Shown: positions 34,252 to 42,421, counted from the first letter of the stretch. The stretch: DNA of 64,000 nt from Verrucomicrobiaceae bacterium (GCA_016795465.1 JAEUHK010000073.1:16992-80991), one strand, 5' to 3'. Made by a program: numbers and translations. Notes: generated by a model from the sequence alone, not told the origin.

Positions 34252-34867
34252 TCATCCGATCTTCCGCGCCGGTTTGACCGGTCTCGTGAACCTCGAGGCC
34301 GAACTCACCGTGTGCGGCGAGGCCAACGACGCCACGCAGGCCATGCACGCCCTCGAAAAGCTGCATCCCGACCTCGTTTTGCTCGACATGAGCCTGCCCG
34401 GCAAAGGCGGCCTCGAATTGCTCAAGGACATCCGCGCCCTCTCGCCGCAGACACCCGTGCTCATCATCTCCATGCACGACGAGACGCTGTATGCCGAGCG
34501 GGTGATCAAAGCGGGAGGCCGCGGCTACATCATGAAGCAGGAAGGCCCCGAAAAGATCGTGCAGGCCATCCGCAAGGTGCTTTCCGGAAGCATCTCCGTC
34601 AGCGAGCGCATCGCCGCGCAGATCCTCGATGCCATGTCCGGCGGCAAAGGTGGCGCGAGCAGCTCCGTCAGCACGCTCACCGATCGCGAGTTCGAGGTGT
34701 ATCGCCTCCTCGGCCAGGGCAAAGAACCGCACGAGATCGCCCGCACACTGCACCTCAGCATCAAAACCGTGGACACCCACCGCGCCCACATCCGCCAAAA
34801 GCTCGGCCTGCGAAACGCCACCGAACTCATCCACCACGCCACGCGATGGACGGCGGAGCAGGGATGA
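34190..34867 (+). CDS. NarL/LuxR-type response regulator
   Basis: 225 codons from the ATG at 34190, which opens just before the receiver (MPKKQPPNDAPAKKRVLIVDDH). Receiver: acidic pair Asp-Asp in IVDDH, phospho-acceptor Asp66 in LVLLDMSLPG, Lys in YIMKQEGPEK. C-terminal LuxR-type HTH (about 160-222): LTDREFEVYRLLGQGKEPHEIARTLHLSIKTVDTHRAHIRQKL. The start lies 62 bp inside the kinase gene, so translation is probably coupled. NarL-type regulators bind short inverted repeats, and the 17-bp dyad repeated around this locus is a natural candidate target. Confidence 0.93.
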   Translation: MPKKQPPNDAPAKKRVLIVDDHPIFRAGLTGLVNLEAELTVCGEANDATQAMHALEKLHPDLVLLDMSLPGKGGLELLKDIRALSPQTPVLIISMHDETLYAERVIKAGGRGYIMKQEGPEKIVQAIRKVLSGSISVSERIAAQILDAMSGGKGGASSSVSTLTDREFEVYRLLGQGKEPHEIARTLHLSIKTVDTHRAHIRQKLGLRNATELIHHATRWTAEQG

Positions 34868-34935
34868 GGAGCGTGGGCAGCGGAAGGACCAAAGAACTGG
34901 CTTGAGTGCGGCCCGTCAGCCCCATATCATGCGTC

Positions 34936-35187
34936 ATGACACTCACACTCGATCTTCCGCCCGAGCTGGAGAAGGAGGCTCTACGAATCAGCGACCTCAA
35001 AGACCGCTTGATGGTCTTCGTGCGCCAGCAGGTGGACTTGGAGCAGTGGCGCTCCGAGCGCTATTCGCCTGCCGCGCGACAGTTGGTCGCCGAATCGGCC
35101 GAGTTAGCGGAAAAAATGACGCACGAAGAAGCCGTGGCTGGTTTCCTCGATGTGCATGAGCGTGTCACCGCGGCGATTCAAGAATAG
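34936..35187 (+). CDS. Antitoxin-like protein of a PIN toxin-antitoxin pair
   Basis: 83 codons from ATG 34936. The first residues (MTLTLDLPPELEKEALRISD) look like the beta strand plus helix of a ribbon-helix-helix-type antitoxin. The rest is helical and acidic (ARQLVAESAELAEKMTHEEAVAGFLDVHERV), suitable for wrapping a toxin. It ends 8 bp before the PIN gene. Assignment rests mainly on position and size. Confidence 0.65.
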   Translation: MTLTLDLPPELEKEALRISDLKDRLMVFVRQQVDLEQWRSERYSPAARQLVAESAELAEKMTHEEAVAGFLDVHERVTAAIQE

Positions 35188-35195
35188 GCTTCCGC

Positions 35196-35627
35196 ATGCT
35201 CAGAGCCGTTCATGACACCAACGTCGTCCTCGCGGCTCAGCGGACCAATCATCCGTCGAGTCCGAATCGGGAGGTCATCGAGCGCTGGCTGCGTGGCGAA
35301 TACACGCTGCTCTACACCGATGACATGCTCGCCGAGTTCGCGGAGAAGATGCTGGCGCATGCCGTGCCGAGGGCCGACATCCTGCGGCTGCTGGCCTCGA
35401 TTCGTCGCCTCGGTGAAAAGGTTTTCATCGCCGCCTTCCATGTGCGGCCCTACCCGGCGGATGAAGATGACATCGCTTTCCTGCTTTGCGCCATCAACGG
35501 AGCCGCGAGTCATCTGGTGAGCTACGATGACGATCTGCTCAGCCTCCACGACGCCTACCTCAGTGAGTTCATCATCTGCCAGCCGATCCCCTTCCTGGCG
35601 GACCTGCTGAAGCAGGCAAAGCCTTGA
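35196..35627 (+). CDS. PIN-domain toxin (COG1569-like)
   Basis: 143 codons. PIN-like acidic residues: Asp7 in AVHDTNVVLAA near the start, the acidic cluster YPADEDDIAFLLCA in the middle and SYDDDLLSL in the second half. These are the positions that coordinate Mg2+/Mn2+ in PIN ribonucleases. Family members cleave RNA (often tRNA or mRNA) and are silenced by the upstream antitoxin. The pair sits between the regulator operon and the SDR gene. All key acidic residues appear present, so it could be functional. Confidence 0.85.
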   Translation: MLRAVHDTNVVLAAQRTNHPSSPNREVIERWLRGEYTLLYTDDMLAEFAEKMLAHAVPRADILRLLASIRRLGEKVFIAAFHVRPYPADEDDIAFLLCAINGAASHLVSYDDDLLSLHDAYLSEFIICQPIPFLADLLKQAKP

Positions 35628-35642
35628 GTTTGCCGAGGCAGG

Positions 35643-35685
35643 CTCATCCAGTGGCTGAGATTCAGTGAAGGAGGCTGCGTATTGG
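35643..35685 (+). promoter_or_regulatory. 17-bp dyad with GAGGCTGC-NN-ATTGG element (site 3)
   Basis: CTCATCCAGTGGCTGAG (35643-35659), then GAGGCTGC...ATTGG at 35671-35685. The second part matches site 6 in 13 of 15 bases at the same distance. The SDR start follows about 20 bp later. The hexamer TATTGG could act as a -10 with the dyad centred near -41. Confidence 0.6.
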
Positions 35686-35705
35686 CAGATGGGGCGGTGA
35701 AACGG

Positions 35706-36569
35706 ATGCATCGGCGTATGCCGACTCCTTTTCCATGGCCTGAGCCGCCGCCGCCTTCGTGTCCGGTGCTTAAATTGCTGCAAGGGCAGACTGCGATCGT
35801 CACGGGCGCGTCGTCGGGCATCGGGCGGGCCATCGCGATTGCCCTCGGGCATGCCGGGGCGAATGTGGTGGTGAATTTCTTCGGGCAGCCGGACAAGGCG
35901 CTCGAGGTGGCGGAGGAGGTGCGGCGCTGTGGGTCGCGGGCGATGGCGGTTGCGGCGGATGTTTCGGATCCGCGGCAGGTGCGGATCCTGTTTGAGCGCA
36001 CGGTGGATGAGTTTGGCCGGCTCGACATCCTCGTGAACAACGCGGGCATCCAGCTCGATGCAGCGGTTGAGGATCTGACCTTCGAGCAGTGGCAGCGGGT
36101 GATGGATGTGAACCTCACCGGGCCGTTTTTGTGCTGCCAGGAGGCGGTGCGGCTTTTTAACAAGCAAGGCATCGACCCTGCGCGGTCCTGCGCAGCGGGA
36201 AAAATCATCTGCATCAGCTCCGTGCACGAGGTCATCCCGTGGGCCGGGCATGTGAACTATGCCGCGTCGAAAGGCGGGCTCATGCTGCTGATGAAAAGCC
36301 TCGCGCAGGAGGTGGCGCCGCGTCGCATCCGCGTGAACAGCATCGCGCCCGGCGCCATCCGCACACCGATCAACACCGCCGCGTGGAGCACCCGCGAGGC
36401 CTACGACGCGCTGCTCACGCTCATCCCGCAGAAGCGCATCGGCGAGGCGGAGGAGATCGGCCGCGCCGCGGTGTGGCTGGCCTCCGATCAGAGCGATTAC
36501 GTCCACGGCATCACGCTCTTCGTCGATGGCGGCATGACTCTCTATCCCGGCTTCGAGACGGGCGGATAG
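35706..36569 (+). CDS. Short-chain dehydrogenase/reductase (glucose 1-dehydrogenase-like)
   Basis: 287 codons from ATG 35706 (ATG 35718 is an alternative; a TTG at 35682 lies within the promoter element). Classical SDR: cofactor motif TGASSGIG, NNAG, catalytic Ser in ISSVHEV, and Tyr-x3-Lys in YAASKGG. A proline-rich 25-residue extension (PTPFPWPEPPPPS) precedes the Rossmann fold, as in stress-related SDRs such as YhxC/YghA. NAD(P)-dependent oxidation or reduction of a sugar or alcohol; exact substrate unknown. Predicted member of the dyad-controlled gene set. Confidence 0.9.
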   Translation: MHRRMPTPFPWPEPPPPSCPVLKLLQGQTAIVTGASSGIGRAIAIALGHAGANVVVNFFGQPDKALEVAEEVRRCGSRAMAVAADVSDPRQVRILFERTVDEFGRLDILVNNAGIQLDAAVEDLTFEQWQRVMDVNLTGPFLCCQEAVRLFNKQGIDPARSCAAGKIICISSVHEVIPWAGHVNYAASKGGLMLLMKSLAQEVAPRRIRVNSIAPGAIRTPINTAAWSTREAYDALLTLIPQKRIGEAEEIGRAAVWLASDQSDYVHGITLFVDGGMTLYPGFETGG

Positions 36570-36616
36570 CAGTGACCAACCAAGTCTCACCAACCCAACC
36601 TCAACCAACCCCAACC

Positions 36617-36826
36617 ATGAAAACATACGCCAAAGTCATCCTTATTGCCGGCTGCGGCCTCGCTCTCTCATCTTGCGCGAGTAACCGAGTCGCCAACCCT
36701 CCTGTCGGCCAGGTGAATCTGTCCTCGCAGGAGTATCACCAGCCGGGTGGCAATCCGGTGAACGTCCTCCAAGTCGTGGAGAACAACCGCGAACTCACCT
36801 GGGACACCGGCCCGGCGATGTGGTGA
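36617..36826 (+). CDS. Small lipoprotein
   Basis: 69 codons. A lipoprotein signal peptide ends in the lipobox LSSC (MKTYAKVILIAGCGLALSSC), with mature ASNRVANPPVGQVNLS... of about 50 residues, polar and without recognised domain. It is followed by a strong terminator hairpin at 36852. It resembles the other two small lipoproteins of this region (36917, 42164) in size and design, not in mature sequence. Confidence 0.75.
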   Translation: MKTYAKVILIAGCGLALSSCASNRVANPPVGQVNLSSQEYHQPGGNPVNVLQVVENNRELTWDTGPAMW

Positions 36827-36851
36827 CGGATTCAGTGCAGTGTGTGACATC

Positions 36852-36884
36852 AGCGGCATCATCCTTCGGGGTGATGCCGCTTTT
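36852..36884 (+). terminator. Rho-independent terminator
   Basis: GC-rich stem of 13 bp (36852-36864 with 36869-36881) with one imperfect pair, capped by a TTCG tetraloop and followed by TTTT-C. It stands 25 bp after the small lipoprotein stop. Confidence 0.85.
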
Positions 36885-36916
36885 CTAACTCACCATGGAA
36901 ATCTTTTTCAACCTCC

Positions 36917-37126
36917 ATGAAACGACAGGCTGTCTTGCTCTTGCTTTCTCTAAGCGCGTTCACCCTCTCGTCGTGCAGCCAAGTCGAGCACGACCCCATC
37001 GACCACCCGGCCGTCCTCCAAGAAGGAACGACTGCGAATCAAGGCGGTGGCGAAGGTGTCCATCGCGGCATCTTTGGCACCACCGATCGTCGTTGCAGCG
37101 AGTTCGGCTGGCATTATGGGCAGTAG
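36917..37126 (+). CDS. Small lipoprotein
   Basis: 69 codons. Signal peptide MKRQAVLLLLSLSAFTLSSC with lipobox LSSC. The mature part is polar, with a Gly-rich middle (NQGGGEGVHRGIFGTT) and a single further Cys. No family recognised. It has its own start just after the terminator at 36852. Followed by a REP-like palindrome (37138-37279). Confidence 0.65.
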   Translation: MKRQAVLLLLSLSAFTLSSCSQVEHDPIDHPAVLQEGTTANQGGGEGVHRGIFGTTDRRCSEFGWHYGQ

Positions 37127-37137
37127 GCGAAGCCCTT

Positions 37138-37279
37138 GGACTGCGGCAGCCTGCTGCCGCTTTGGTGTCTGGCAGCCCTGCTGCCGGGGGAAGACCATCG
37201 TTTGCAGAATAGATCATCTCCCACCCATCGACGGCCAGCAGGCTGGCCTCTGAAAAGCGGCAGCAGGCTGCCGCAGTCC
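37138..37279. repeat. 142-bp REP-like element with perfect 26-bp terminal inverted repeats
   Basis: Arms 37138-37163 and 37254-37279 are perfectly complementary. Each arm holds a smaller palindrome (CGGCAGC-CTG-CTGCCG type). The interior contains further pieces of the same motif (GGCAGCCCTGCTGCC, GGCCAGCAGGCTGGCC). It fills most of the 240-bp gap between the lipoprotein and the glucosidase and ends just before dyad site 4. Probably a non-autonomous palindromic element. Confidence 0.8.
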
Positions 37280-37287
37280 ATGCACCG

Positions 37288-37330
37288 CTCAGCCGTTCAC
37301 TGAGGGCCTCGAAAGCCATCTCCTCATTGT
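37288..37330 (+). promoter_or_regulatory. 17-bp dyad and downstream ATTG (site 4)
   Basis: CTCAGCCGTTCACTGAG (37288-37304): perfect 5-bp arms. CATTGT at 37325-37330 lies at the same distance as CATTGG in site 6. Precedes the glucosidase ATG (37367) by 36 bp. Confidence 0.58.
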
Positions 37331-37366
37331 TGAACTGGAGTCACGAGTGACTTTCACCATCTGAAA

Positions 37367-40072
37367 ATGCCAACTCACCTCACTGCCGAGCATCAGCGCC
37401 TTTTGGAAGATCGTCAGCGCATCGCGAATTGGAAGCGATGGGGGCCTTACTTGTCGGAACGGCAGTGGGCGACGGTGCGTGAGGATTATTCGGAGAAGGG
37501 TGAGGCGTGGCGGAGCTTTCCGCATGAGCAGGCGAGGTCGCGGGCGTATCGCTGGGGCGAGGACGGGCTGATGGGCATCACGGATCGTCAGTGCCGCGTG
37601 TGCCTGGCGCTGGCGCTTTGGAATCATCGCGATCCGATTTTGAAGGAGCGGCTCTTCGGTCTCGGCGGGCCGGAGGGGAATCACGGCGAGGATGTGAAGG
37701 AGCTTTATTACTACCTCGACTCAACGCCGACGCATTCCTACCTGAAGGCGCTCTACAAATACCCGCAGGCGGAGTTTCCGTATGCGCGGCTGGTGGAGGA
37801 GAATCGCCGTCGCGGTCTGCGGGATGCGGAGTTTGATCTGGCGGACACGGGTGTGTTTGATGATGGACGCTACTTCGATGTGTTCGTGGAGTATGCGAAG
37901 GCCACGCCGGAGGATCTCGTGATGCGCGTGACGATTCACAATCGCGGTCCGGAGGCCGCAGCGCTCGATGTGCTGCCGACGGTGTGGTTTCGCAATGTGT
38001 GGTCGTGGCAAAAAGGAGCCACGAAGCCTTGCCTGAGCCTTGAGGGCGATGTGTTGGAGATCGATCACCGCGGGCTAGAATCGGATTTGGTCGAAGATCT
38101 GGGCTTGTATCGACTCCACGCGGCCACGGCGAGCGATGGAACGGCTCCACGATGGCTTTTCACCGAAAACGAGACGAATCACGAAAAACTCTTTGGATCG
38201 CCGAATGCGTCGAAATTCACCAAAGATGCCTTTCATCGCTTTGTGATCGAAAAAGAGGCCGAGGCCGTCAATCCGGCCCAAACCGGCACCAAGGCCGCGG
38301 CGCACTATTCGATGCGAATTCCGGCTGGAGGCTCGGTGACGATTGATTTGAGGCTTTGCGGGGAAAAATCGACAGGAGAATGGGGACAGAAGAATTCAAA
38401 ATCATTCTCCTGTCCCCATTCTTCTGTCGTTTCAAAGTTGATCACCAGTCGCGTCGTTGAGGCAGACGCGTTTTACGAGACGATCGTCGAGAAGGACAAG
38501 GTGCATGCGCAGATTCAGCGGCAGGCGCATGCGGGCTTGTTGTGGACGAAGCAGTTTTATCAATACGTCGTGCAGGACTGGCTGGAGGGTGATCCGGCGT
38601 ATCCACCGCCGCCGGAGGCTCGCTGGAGCGGTCGGAATCGAAATTGGAGGCATCTGTTTGCTCGCGACATCCTTTCGATGCCGGACAAGTGGGAGTATCC
38701 GTGGTTCGCGGCCTGGGACACGGCGTTTCACATGCTGCCGTTCGCGGAGACGGACCCAGATTTCGCGAAGGACCAGATGCTGCTGTTTCTGCGTGAGTGG
38801 TATCTGCATCCGAACGGCCAGATCCCGGCCTACGAGTGGAAATTCAGCGATGTGAACCCGCCGGTGCATGCTTGGGCCTGCTGGCGCATTTATAAAATCA
38901 CCGCGCCGGCCGGTGACCGCGATCGTGAGTTCCTGGAGCGCTGTTTTCAGAAGTTGCTGCTCAATTTCACGTGGTGGGTGAACCGCAAGGACAGCGAGGG
39001 GCGAAATCTCTTCGCGGGCGGCTTCCTCGGCCTGGATAACATCGGCATCTTTGATCGCAGCACGGCGTTGCCGGATGGACAACGACTTGAGCAAGCGGAT
39101 GGCACGGCGTGGATGGCGTTTTATGCGCTGACGATGCTGAATATCGCCCTCGAACTGGCGCAGCGACCGGACGGCGGCGTGAACACGGCGTATGAGGACA
39201 TGGCGTCGAAGTTCTTCGAGCACTTTGTGCAGATCGCCGATGCGATGAACACGCTGGGCGGCAAGGGGCTGTGGGATGATGAGGATGGTTTCTACTACGA
39301 TCAGATCCTCGATGACGGAAAGCCGCCGGTGCCGCTGCGCACGCGGTCGCTGGTGGGTTTGCTGCCGCTCATCGCGGTCGAGTTGCTCGACGAGCAGCGC
39401 ATCGCGTCGCTGCCGGGTTTCAAAAAGCGCATGGAGTGGTTTCTCGCGCATCGCAGCGATCTCGCGGTGCATGTGAGCTACTGCCGACGCGGTGGTGCGC
39501 ATGGTCATCGGCTGCTGGCGCTGCCTTCACGCGAGCGTTTGCAGCGTCTGCTGGCCTACCTGCTCGATGAGCGTGAGTTTCTCTCGCCTTTCGGCATCCG
39601 CTCGCTGTCGCGTTATCATGAGGCGAATCCGTTTGAGCTGAATGTGCAGGGCGAGCACAAAACGGTGCGCTATGTGCCGGGCGAGAGCGACAGCCACATG
39701 TTTGGCGGCAATTCGAACTGGCGCGGCCCGGTGTGGTTCCCCATCACCTACCTGCTCATCGAGGCGCTGGAGCGTTACCATCATTTCTACGGCGATGAAC
39801 TCACCGTCGAGCTGCCGACGGGCAGCGGCAGGCGTGTGACGCTGCTGGAGGCCTCGCGCGAGATCGCGCGGCGCATGACGCGACTCTTTGAGCCGGATGA
39901 AAACGGCCATCGTCCCTGCCACGGCGGTGATCCGCGTTACGCGACCGATCCCGCGTGGCGTGAGCTGGTCCTCTTCCACGAATTTTTTCATGCGGACACC
40001 GGCCGCGGCTGCGGTGCCTCGCACCAGACCGGCTGGACGGCGCTGGTGGCCCGCCTGATCCGCAAACGCTGA
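37367..40072 (+). CDS. GH63-type glucosidase (MGH1-like) containing an in-frame palindrome insertion
   Basis: 901 codons, cytoplasmic (no signal). Sequence such as RWGEDGLMGITDRQ, GVFDDGRYFDVFVEYAKA, WDTAFHMLPFAETDPDFAKDQM and GGNSNWRGPVWFPITYLLIEAL follows the bacterial GH63/MGH1-like (alpha/alpha)6-barrel glucosidases. Acidic residues in WDTAF and elsewhere in the barrel would act as acid/base. Substrates of relatives include glucosylglycerate, mannosylglycerate and trehalose-like osmolytes. Codons about 336-354 (TGEWGQKNSKSFSCPHSSV) are the translation of a palindromic repeat (38371-38428) that does not break the frame. It lies between the N-terminal beta domain and the catalytic barrel. 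It follows dyad site 4 and is 23 bp from the S2P gene. Confidence 0.88.
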   Translation: MPTHLTAEHQRLLEDRQRIANWKRWGPYLSERQWATVREDYSEKGEAWRSFPHEQARSRAYRWGEDGLMGITDRQCRVCLALALWNHRDPILKERLFGLGGPEGNHGEDVKELYYYLDSTPTHSYLKALYKYPQAEFPYARLVEENRRRGLRDAEFDLADTGVFDDGRYFDVFVEYAKATPEDLVMRVTIHNRGPEAAALDVLPTVWFRNVWSWQKGATKPCLSLEGDVLEIDHRGLESDLVEDLGLYRLHAATASDGTAPRWLFTENETNHEKLFGSPNASKFTKDAFHRFVIEKEAEAVNPAQTGTKAAAHYSMRIPAGGSVTIDLRLCGEKSTGEWGQKNSKSFSCPHSSVVSKLITSRVVEADAFYETIVEKDKVHAQIQRQAHAGLLWTKQFYQYVVQDWLEGDPAYPPPPEARWSGRNRNWRHLFARDILSMPDKWEYPWFAAWDTAFHMLPFAETDPDFAKDQMLLFLREWYLHPNGQIPAYEWKFSDVNPPVHAWACWRIYKITAPAGDRDREFLERCFQKLLLNFTWWVNRKDSEGRNLFAGGFLGLDNIGIFDRSTALPDGQRLEQADGTAWMAFYALTMLNIALELAQRPDGGVNTAYEDMASKFFEHFVQIADAMNTLGGKGLWDDEDGFYYDQILDDGKPPVPLRTRSLVGLLPLIAVELLDEQRIASLPGFKKRMEWFLAHRSDLAVHVSYCRRGGAHGHRLLALPSRERLQRLLAYLLDEREFLSPFGIRSLSRYHEANPFELNVQGEHKTVRYVPGESDSHMFGGNSNWRGPVWFPITYLLIEALERYHHFYGDELTVELPTGSGRRVTLLEASREIARRMTRLFEPDENGHRPCHGGDPRYATDPAWRELVLFHEFFHADTGRGCGASHQTGWTALVARLIRKR
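38371..38428. repeat. Palindromic repeat inserted in frame in the glucosidase gene
   Basis: Arms 38371-38395 and 38404-38428, 25 bp each with two mismatches, separated by 8 bp. Base composition (GAGAATGGGGACAG) differs visibly from the surrounding codons. Confidence 0.8.
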
Positions 40073-40095
40073 ACCTTCTCACTGCTTCCTCTCTC

Positions 40096-41232
40096 ATGAA
40101 ATGGTCCTTCAAGCTCGGCCGCTTCCTCGGCATCGATGTGTTCGTTCACTTCACCTTCCTCATCGTGCTGGCGATTGTCGGCATCGCGCACTGGCTGCCG
40201 GAGGGCAGTGTGGTGGAGGCGTTTTGGGGCATGGTGTTCTTTGCGCTGCTCTTTCTCTGCGTGCTGCTGCATGAGTATGGGCATGCCTTGATGGCGCGGC
40301 GCTTTGGCGTGGGCACGCGTGACATCACGCTGCTGCCCATCGGCGGTGTGGCGCGGCTGGAGCGCATCCCGGAAAAGCCTTCGCAGGAGCTGCTGGTGGC
40401 ACTGGCAGGTCCGGCGGTGAATGTGGTGATCGCGCTCGCTCTCGCGGCCTGGCTCACGCTGGCGCAGGCCTGGGAGCCGCTGACGGCGCTGGGCATCGCG
40501 GAAGGCGGCCTCATCGAGCGACTGCTGGCGGTGAATGTCGGCCTGGTGCTCTTCAACATGCTGCCGGCCTTCCCGATGGATGGCGGACGCGTGCTGCGTG
40601 CGATTTTGGCGATGAAGATGGACTACGCGCGTGCCACGAGCATCGCGGCGACGGTGGGGAAGGGCATGGCGATCGTGTTTGCGATGGCCGGGCTGATTTA
40701 CAATCCGATGCTGATCCTCATCGCGGTGTTTGTGTGGTCCGGCGCGGCGCAGGAGGCCTCGATGGCGCAGGTGCGCTCGGTCGTGTCTGGAGCTTGTGCT
40801 CGCGAGGCGATGGTGACGCGCTATCACACCGTGCCTGCGAGCGCCTCGTTGCGTGAACTGGCGGATCTGCTGCTCTCCGGTGCTCAGCATGATTTTCCTG
40901 TGATGAAGCGTGAGCGCATCATCGGCATGCTGGCGCATGCGGACATCCTCGATGCCATGCGCCACATGCCGATGGAGACGACGGCGGGCGAGATCATGCG
41001 CGAGCAGTTTGCCAGCGTGGAGGAGGGCGAGCTGCTCGATGACATCCTGCAACGTGACCGGGATGATCCTGCGCTGGCGATGCCGGTGATGAATCACGGC
41101 ATGCTCACCGGTTTGCTGACGAACGAGAATTTGCAGGAATACATCGTCATCCGCGAAGCGACGGCCACCAGCGGCCACCACGACATCTGGGTGCGGGGCG
41201 TGCGCGTCATCCGCGTGCAGGACGCCACATGA
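40096..41232 (+). CDS. Site-2 protease family zinc metalloprotease with C-terminal CBS domains
   Basis: 378 codons. Four to six membrane helices occupy residues 10-215. Zinc ligands: His59-Glu60-x-x-His63 in LLHEYGHALMARRFG, and Asp162 in FPMDGGRVLRAI. The C-terminal half (about 238-375) is a CBS pair (REAMVTRYHTVPASASLRELADLLL; GEIMREQFASVEEGELLDDIL), which usually binds adenosyl nucleotides and could tie proteolysis to energy state. Similar to Rip3-type S2P-CBS proteins (Rv2625c in the mycobacterial dormancy regulon). Substrate, possibly an anti-sigma factor or membrane protein, is unknown. Probably co-transcribed with the glucosidase. Confidence 0.92.
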   Translation: MKWSFKLGRFLGIDVFVHFTFLIVLAIVGIAHWLPEGSVVEAFWGMVFFALLFLCVLLHEYGHALMARRFGVGTRDITLLPIGGVARLERIPEKPSQELLVALAGPAVNVVIALALAAWLTLAQAWEPLTALGIAEGGLIERLLAVNVGLVLFNMLPAFPMDGGRVLRAILAMKMDYARATSIAATVGKGMAIVFAMAGLIYNPMLILIAVFVWSGAAQEASMAQVRSVVSGACAREAMVTRYHTVPASASLRELADLLLSGAQHDFPVMKRERIIGMLAHADILDAMRHMPMETTAGEIMREQFASVEEGELLDDILQRDRDDPALAMPVMNHGMLTGLLTNENLQEYIVIREATATSGHHDIWVRGVRVIRVQDAT

Positions 41233-41238
41233 CAGGCG

Positions 41239-41280
41239 CTCATCCGCTTGCTGATGCATGCCGCGAGAAGCTGCGCATGG
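41239..41280 (+). promoter_or_regulatory. 17-bp dyad and downstream element (site 5)
   Basis: CTCATCCGCTTGCTGAT (41239-41255) with GAAGCTGCGCATGG at 41267-41280, aligned with the GAGGCTGC-NN-ATTGG of sites 3 and 6. Arms are weaker (3 of 5 paired). It begins 6 bp after the S2P stop. Confidence 0.5.
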
Positions 41281-41286
41281 CGGTGA

Positions 41287-42066
41287 ATGAAGCGTGGACT
41301 CAGCATGGCGTTCATGAATTCGGACCTCGCTCCCATCCGTCATCCTGCCGGCTTTTCCATTCGCTCGAAGTCCCGCATTCCGGTCGTGGCGGTGCATGAC
41401 GGCCCGGGCTCCGCGGTTCGCGTGCAGCAGGCACGGGAGCAGATGCAGCGGCTGCTCGGCGGCACCTCGCGAGTGCAGTTTTACTCGTGGGCCTTTCATC
41501 ATCTGGAGGCGCTGGATGTGCGGGCGATGGCCGGACACGTCGCGGAGGCTGCGCCGCTCATTTTGCTCGCCAGCTCGGACAGCCGCCCGCCGGAGCATGT
41601 GGAGCGCTGGTTGGATCAGAGCCTCGTCGAGCAGGAGGAGGATCGGGCGCTGCTCGTGGCACTGGAGGATCGCGCGGGGCCGCTTTGCTCCTTCACGGGT
41701 CGCCTGGCATCCAGATGGTCCACGCGGCATGTTTGCGCGACGCAACTCGATGCGGACCCGCAGCGCGAGTGGGTGCTCGAAGCGCTCGAAAAACGCCTCA
41801 ACCGGCCTGCCAGCATCGAAAGCGAGAGCGCCGATGATTTTGCCGAAAGGCCCGCCGCACATCCAAACACAGCGCCAGCCCATGCCGAGCCGCCGGTGAT
41901 CATCACCGCGCCGCATCTACGCGAGGAGATCCGCATGCGGGCCTATCATCTCTGGCTCCACGCGGGCCGTCCGCATGGTCAGGAGCTCGATTTCTGGCTG
42001 CGGGCCGAGCGGGAGTTCCTGGAGCGCCAGTCCCACGCCATCCCCGCCGCGCCTGAGCACTGGTGA
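41287..42066 (+). CDS. Hypothetical protein with C-terminal DUF2934 domain
   Basis: 259 codons from ATG 41287; ATGs at 41305 and 41314 are equally possible starts. Residues about 20-190 form a compact alpha/beta-looking region with no match that I recognise (VQFYSWAFHHLEALDVRAMAGHVAEAAPLILLASS). The last 45 residues carry the DUF2934 signature (IRMRAYHLWLHAGRPHGQELDFWLRAEREF), a short helical domain common in soil bacteria and often encoded with stress genes. Preceded directly by dyad site 5. Confidence 0.78.
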   Translation: MKRGLSMAFMNSDLAPIRHPAGFSIRSKSRIPVVAVHDGPGSAVRVQQAREQMQRLLGGTSRVQFYSWAFHHLEALDVRAMAGHVAEAAPLILLASSDSRPPEHVERWLDQSLVEQEEDRALLVALEDRAGPLCSFTGRLASRWSTRHVCATQLDADPQREWVLEALEKRLNRPASIESESADDFAERPAAHPNTAPAHAEPPVIITAPHLREEIRMRAYHLWLHAGRPHGQELDFWLRAEREFLERQSHAIPAAPEHW

Positions 42067-42072
42067 GGCGAT

Positions 42073-42115
42073 CTCAGCCGTTTGCTGAGATGCGCGGGGC
42101 GAGGCTGCTCATTGG
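42073..42115 (+). promoter_or_regulatory. 17-bp dyad with GAGGCTGC-NN-ATTGG element (site 6)
   Basis: CTCAGCCGTTTGCTGAG (42073-42089). The arms extend to 7 bp (ATCTCAG/CTGAGAT). GAGGCTGC...ATTGG follows at 42101-42115. This is the best-formed copy and lies 49 bp before the small lipoprotein ATG. Confidence 0.62.
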
Positions 42116-42163
42116 TGCGCTGCGAGTCGCATGCCAGCATCACGATTGTCATCAAAGAACATC

Positions 42164-42313
42164 ATGAAAACACGACTCCTCATCCTCCTCGCCGCCACGA
42201 TGGCGCTCGCCTCCTGCTCCAGCACCGACAAGGCGCTGCCCGTCGTCCTCCGCGATGGCGAGGACCTCGAAAGCCGTCACAGCAAAGGGAGCTGGCTCCC
42301 CCACAACTCCTGA
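42164..42313 (+). CDS. Very small lipoprotein
   Basis: 49 codons. Signal peptide with lipobox LASC (MKTRLLILLAATMALASC), mature part 32 residues, charged (DGEDLESRHSKGSW). No family. Similar in design to entericidin-like small lipoproteins, though not in sequence. First gene after dyad site 6 and probably in one unit with the HPF-like gene. Confidence 0.7.
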   Translation: MKTRLLILLAATMALASCSSTDKALPVVLRDGEDLESRHSKGSWLPHNS

Positions 42314-42421
42314 TGCTGTCGCCCATCTGACGGGAGCCGTGCGTGCGTCCAAATAAACCCCTGGCCATGCCCGCGGACGTGCCGCGGCTCCCGTTGGAAA
42401 CCTTCCCCCAATACTCACATC

